The notes below the pieces were generated by a model. That model saw nothing but the letters and a program-made list of their open reading frames with translations, was not told the DNA's origin and did not search any database. From Bacilli bacterium (lineage in GTDB: Bacteria; Bacillota_I; Bacilli_A; RFN20; CAG-826), in the NCBI GenBank assembly GCA_024399115.1, contig JAKSHZ010000019.1, forward strand, positions 1 to 34,063: a stretch of DNA of 34,063 nt. Reading direction: 5' to 3'. Numbering within the stretch: position 1 is the stretch's first letter; each line of letters begins with the position of its first letter. The translations under genes were made by a program, and so were the position numbers. This document shows positions 31,005 to 34,063 of this stretch, in pieces.

Positions 31005-31478
31005 ATGCTTACAAAACGACAACTATTGCATATTAAATCATATTGTCGCGACGACATAACAAAAATTGAAAACTATGATAAGGCTATTGCTGATAATGAA
31101 ACATGGGAGTGTCATCATAGATTAGAATTGACTATAGATGGCCAATTCGCTCATACTGAAGATTCGCTTGACAGATTAAATATGTATTATCATAGACCGT
31201 ATTATGAGCTAATACTGTTGCCTTTACAAGAGCATCATGACATACATAAGCCAACTAGAGAAAAGTTCCCAGGACATAGGTTTGACGGCACATATCACCC
31301 AAGATCTGAAGAAGGCCTAAAACAATGGACTGAAAAGATGACAGGTAAACATTGGAAATTAACCGATGAAGCTAAAGACAAACAAAAACGTTATGCTTGT
31401 ACGCCTGAAGGCCGTGAAGCAAAGAGACGAGCTTCGTTGATTCGTTGGGGTAAACAAAGGGGTCTTACTAATGTCTAA
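31005..31478 (+). CDS. Free-standing HNH homing-type endonuclease
   Basis: A 157-residue protein with TAAGGAG before ATG, inserted between the adaptor and tail-closure genes. IENYDKAIAD (21-30), HH at 37-38 (WECHHR), YYHRPYYELILL and EHHDIHKP (76-83) repeat the plan of the 7909, 24267 and 33418 proteins. The C-terminal half has a degenerate NUMOD3-like helix (WTEKMTGKHWKLTDEAKDK) and a basic tail. Its last 8 bases overlap the tail-closure start, so that gene's ribosome site (AAAGGGG) lies within the HNH gene and the insertion has been domesticated at the translation level. Confidence 0.88.
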   Translation: MLTKRQLLHIKSYCRDDITKIENYDKAIADNETWECHHRLELTIDGQFAHTEDSLDRLNMYYHRPYYELILLPLQEHHDIHKPTREKFPGHRFDGTYHPRSEEGLKQWTEKMTGKHWKLTDEAKDKQKRYACTPEGREAKRRASLIRWGKQRGLTNV

Positions 31479-33090
31479 TGTATCTTTGGTATCTAATTTG
31501 GTAGGTGGCTGGAACGTATCTGATGTACGTCTGGCTAACCTATCTGATTCAGTCAATATGTTCCCTGAAACGCAAGGGCAAGGATCTTCTGCTACTTCTA
31601 TGTTGCGTTCTATTTCAGGTACATCTCTATTGCTTGACATTAGTGACAGACCTTGTAGAGGTATCTTTGAATGTGCTAGAGGTATTGACGGTCAGCCTTT
31701 GCTATTCGCAGTATTTGCTAACAAGTTGTATGTAATCAGAAACAACGAAGGCACTTATACTGCTGAAGAAATTTACACAGCATTGACTAACAACGATAAG
31801 CCAGTATCAATGTGCGAAACAGGTGGTGAAGGTTCTGCTCATCCACATTTAATTGTCGTTGATGGTGCTAACGTTATTGCTTGTAATACAGAATTGAACA
31901 CTGATGATATGAAGAATCCTGATAAAGATGGATGCAGAACTATTGCTTTGCCTTATCGAGTTCGTCAAGATGATCCTGAGAATCCATCTCAGAGAATTGT
32001 ACCAACTCACTGTGCTTATCTGTATAACTACTTAGTAGTCAATGATGAAGGAACTGACGCATTCTATATTACATATCAGTATCCGTTTGAGAGAGAAGGA
32101 CAGTATCACGAAGCAGTTGACTATGATATCTTTATGGTCAATCCTTGGCGTGAAACTGAAGTAGGTTATAAAGATTATGGCTTTATTACTTATTCAGAAT
32201 GGTCTCCTGATAATACTACTGCTTTATGTTCAAATGCGACTTTACTTTACACCTTCGGACCAAAGTCTACACAGATTTTTACTTACAATTCTGATGTTGA
32301 TGCTCCTTTCGTGTCTCCAACTAATGCTGCTAATAGTATTGGTATCAAAGCAGTAAACAGTTTAGCAATGGTTGGCGATTACGTATTCTACCTTGGTTCT
32401 TCTGCTATAGGAGAGAATGGTATTTACTATTGGCAGTCCAATTCTTTGACTAAATGTTCAACTCCTGATGTTGAACGAATGATCTCAAAGATGAAACATG
32501 CTGAAGACGCAAAGGGACAGTGCTGGTCTGAAAATGGACATATGTTCTACGCTATTACATTTGTTGAAGATGACTATACATTGGTATATGATATCTTGGA
32601 ACAGCAATGGCACAGACGTTCAAGTAAAGATAAGTATACTAACGCTCATCATGCATGGCGACCAATGTTTGCTACATTACATAATGGCAAATTGTTATTT
32701 GGTACAAACGATGGAAAGTTGATTTATCTCGATCCGAATAAGTTCGATGAATATGATGGACGTCCAATGATTCGTATGCGTCGTTCTGGTATGTTAATGA
32801 ATAACTATCAGCAGTTCTTCGTTGATGGAATCAAGCTTATCTGTAATAAGGGTGACTTCGTTGATGTAGATTTAACTCCACAGATCATGATGAGATACTC
32901 TGACCAAGGTGGCGATTGGTCTAACCAGGAAATTGGTTGGCTTGGAAAGCAAGGTCGTTACGATTGGGAAGTTGAATGGATGAACCTTGGACTCCATGAC
33001 GTAATGTGCGTTGAAGTATCAGTTTCAGATCCTGTAAGTTTCAACATCCTTGGCGGAAAGATTCAGTATTCTTTGTGTGACTCTTTCTAG
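31471..33090 (+). CDS. Tail-closure / packaged-DNA stabilisation protein, gp10-like beta-propeller
   Basis: A 539-residue protein. The opening (SNLVGGWNVSDVRLANLSDS, then VNMFPE and a SISGT segment) is the standard start of P22 gp10-type proteins, which fold as a beta-propeller at the end of the tail tube. Repeated strands with Asp/Gly/Trp turns (LLFAVFANKLYVIR, HPHLIVVDGANVIA, FYLGSSAIGENGIYYW) fit propeller blades. It keeps packaged DNA in the head and gives the tailspike its platform. ATG is chosen at the overlap with the HNH gene. Confidence 0.85.
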   Translation: MSNVSLVSNLVGGWNVSDVRLANLSDSVNMFPETQGQGSSATSMLRSISGTSLLLDISDRPCRGIFECARGIDGQPLLFAVFANKLYVIRNNEGTYTAEEIYTALTNNDKPVSMCETGGEGSAHPHLIVVDGANVIACNTELNTDDMKNPDKDGCRTIALPYRVRQDDPENPSQRIVPTHCAYLYNYLVVNDEGTDAFYITYQYPFEREGQYHEAVDYDIFMVNPWRETEVGYKDYGFITYSEWSPDNTTALCSNATLLYTFGPKSTQIFTYNSDVDAPFVSPTNAANSIGIKAVNSLAMVGDYVFYLGSSAIGENGIYYWQSNSLTKCSTPDVERMISKMKHAEDAKGQCWSENGHMFYAITFVEDDYTLVYDILEQQWHRRSSKDKYTNAHHAWRPMFATLHNGKLLFGTNDGKLIYLDPNKFDEYDGRPMIRMRRSGMLMNNYQQFFVDGIKLICNKGDFVDVDLTPQIMMRYSDQGGDWSNQEIGWLGKQGRYDWEVEWMNLGLHDVMCVEVSVSDPVSFNILGGKIQYSLCDSF

Positions 33091-33100
33091 GAGAGAATGA

Positions 33101-33394
33101 ATGCAGTTAAGAAACAAGTTACATATTGATGATGTATCTCAATTCTCCAACAACGACGAGGTAGCACTTGCCGTTGTTGGTCGTTATGGAAAGTATCAAG
33201 ATCATACATACAACCTTACGATCATTAAAGACATTGTCTTTGTGCATTCTTGGGCTGATTGTATTATTGAATTGCCTGCCCATTATGATTTTAAATTTAC
33301 TGATGCAGCAGGCGAACATATTGTTAATGAATCTACAAACACCATTGAAGTTAAAGGCATTACGTCGTTTAGCTTCGTGTACAAAAATAAATAA
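33101..33394 (+). CDS. Small unknown structural protein, 97 residues
   Basis: Starts at ATG after CTAGGAGAGAATGA. A strand-rich, Ig-like look: alternating hydrophobic strands (VALAVVGRYG, IKDIVFVHSW, TIEVKGITSFSFVY). Placed between the tail-closure and ejection genes, it may be a minor tail or needle-base component. No domain is recognised. An out-of-frame ATG at 33097 was rejected because it ends after ten codons. Confidence 0.65.
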   Translation: MQLRNKLHIDDVSQFSNNDEVALAVVGRYGKYQDHTYNLTIIKDIVFVHSWADCIIELPAHYDFKFTDAAGEHIVNESTNTIEVKGITSFSFVYKNK

Positions 33395-33417
33395 TTCGTA
33401 TAGAGGAGAACATTGAA

Positions 33418-33792
33418 TTGATTACGAAGAAGTCAATGAAGAACGCTAAGAAGTTTTGTCGCTATGATGTATCTTTGATTGAAGGGTATGAAGAAGCTTT
33501 GAACGATCCTAACGAAAAGTATTCAGTACACCATGTATTGGAATATAAGTACAGAACTGATGAATTGGAAGCTATGAATATGTATGAAGGAGTACATCCT
33601 GACTTTTTGATTTGGATGCCGTTTAGTTTACATCATAACAACAGTGCATTGCATATTTCTAGACGTCATGCTGGTAGAAACGAAACACCTTGGAATAAGG
33701 GCAAGACTGGGGTTTACAGCGAAGAAACTAGAAAGAAAATGGGTGAATCACATAAAGGTAAACATCCTTGGAATTATAAAGGAGGTAAATAA
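33418..33792 (+). CDS. HNH homing-type endonuclease with NUMOD3 motif
   Basis: A 124-residue protein with a TTG start, chosen by GAGGAG nine bases upstream. IEGYEEALND (21-30), the HH pair at 38-39 (YSVHHV) and a shortened second half (HH at 72-73) follow the plan of the other three. NKGKTGVYSEETRKKMGESH at 93-112, continuing to KGKHPW, is a clear NUMOD3. The Arg after HH is replaced by Val and the closing EH..IH is altered to HHNN, so the active site may be weakened. The gene ends in GGAGGTAAATAA, providing the ribosome site of the ejection gene. Confidence 0.85.
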   Translation: MITKKSMKNAKKFCRYDVSLIEGYEEALNDPNEKYSVHHVLEYKYRTDELEAMNMYEGVHPDFLIWMPFSLHHNNSALHISRRHAGRNETPWNKGKTGVYSEETRKKMGESHKGKHPWNYKGGK

Positions 33793-34063
33793 TGGCTGCT
33801 TCTAATGTTATTATGTCAACTGGCGCTGGTGCAGGCGCTGGATTTGCCGTAGGTGGGCCATGGGGAAGCCTCGCAGGAGCTGCTATTGGACTTGCTGCAG
33901 GTTTGTTCGGCGAGTACGAAGCTGCTCAGTCCGAAGAAGAAAAGCAAAAGGTTCTACAAAAAGCATCACAACAGTTGAATACTTCTGTTGCTAATTTGGA
34001 ATCTAAACTTGATGAATATTACAGACAGAATGAATCTATTGGCCGTGCTGATGACGTTACAAA
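33792..34063 (+). CDS. Probable ejection protein, 5' part of gene split by window join
   Basis: ATG 33792 follows AAAGGAGG. The frame runs to the window end and continues at base 3, giving a 248-residue product. Residues 10-40 are a Gly/Ala glycine-zipper-like hydrophobic stretch (STGAGAGAGFAVGGPWGS, then LAGAAIGLAAGLFG), followed by a charged helix. A membrane-active N-terminus with long polar helices is the form expected of a podoviral ejection protein that inserts into the host envelope. The rest of the gene is at 3-530. Confidence 0.8.
   Translation, partial: MAASNVIMSTGAGAGAGFAVGGPWGSLAGAAIGLAAGLFGEYEAAQSEEEKQKVLQKASQQLNTSVANLESKLDEYYRQNESIGRADDVT
34009..34063. repeat. Right copy of 55-bp terminal overlap
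   Basis: Identical to 1-55. The unique genome length is therefore 34,008 bp. Confidence 0.95.

Noticed and set aside
33097..33130. Alternative ATG at 33097 for the 97-residue gene
   Set aside because: It is in another frame and stops after ten codons.

Overview
The window is a complete, A+T-rich, short-tailed (podovirus-type) bacteriophage genome cut open inside a gene. The first 55 bases are identical to the last 55, and the open frame at 33792 runs across the join to the stop at 530, so the molecule is a circular map of about 34,008 bp. This fits headful, P22-like packaging of permuted DNA. Nearly every gene has a strong GGAGG-type ribosome site, which argues against a Bacteroidota host. 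I cannot name the host.

The plus strand, reading 25061 -> join -> 19172, is the late/structural arm. It starts with small unknown genes, then terminase small and large subunits, portal, a KTSC-domain protein, a head-tail adaptor, a gp10-like tail-closure protein, and four likely ejection proteins (the first spans the join). A tailspike, scaffold and major coat protein follow. Next is a 10-kb adhesin cassette of seven fibre or fibre-like genes (8478-18416) with a holin-like gene inside it. It includes InlB-type repeats, a BspA/DUF285-like leucine-rich repeat protein and a probable beta-solenoid. A DUF1353 protein and an HNH protein close the arm.

The minus strand, reading 24827 -> 19281, is the replication arm: an HNH nuclease, small unknown genes, an SF3 helicase, a 166-residue unknown, an archaeo-eukaryotic-type primase (PrimPol), and two small genes after it. 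There is no recognisable DNA polymerase, integrase, repressor or RNA polymerase, so host polymerase must copy the genome and nothing supports lysogeny. The two arms diverge from 24828-25060 and converge on hairpin terminators at 19175-19260.

Four related HNH nucleases (7909, 24267, 31005, 33418) sit between essential genes like free-standing homing endonucleases.

The less expected content is in the short non-coding gaps: a pair of covarying hairpins touching the ribosome sites of the scaffold gene and a pre-terminase gene; a two-hairpin leader whose loops are complementary over 8 nt and which ends in a terminator; a 13-bp hairpin leader whose loop can pair with the ribosome site of the HNH gene it precedes; and a clustered array of GGTAACA/TGTTACC repeats before the helicase that looks like a replication origin.
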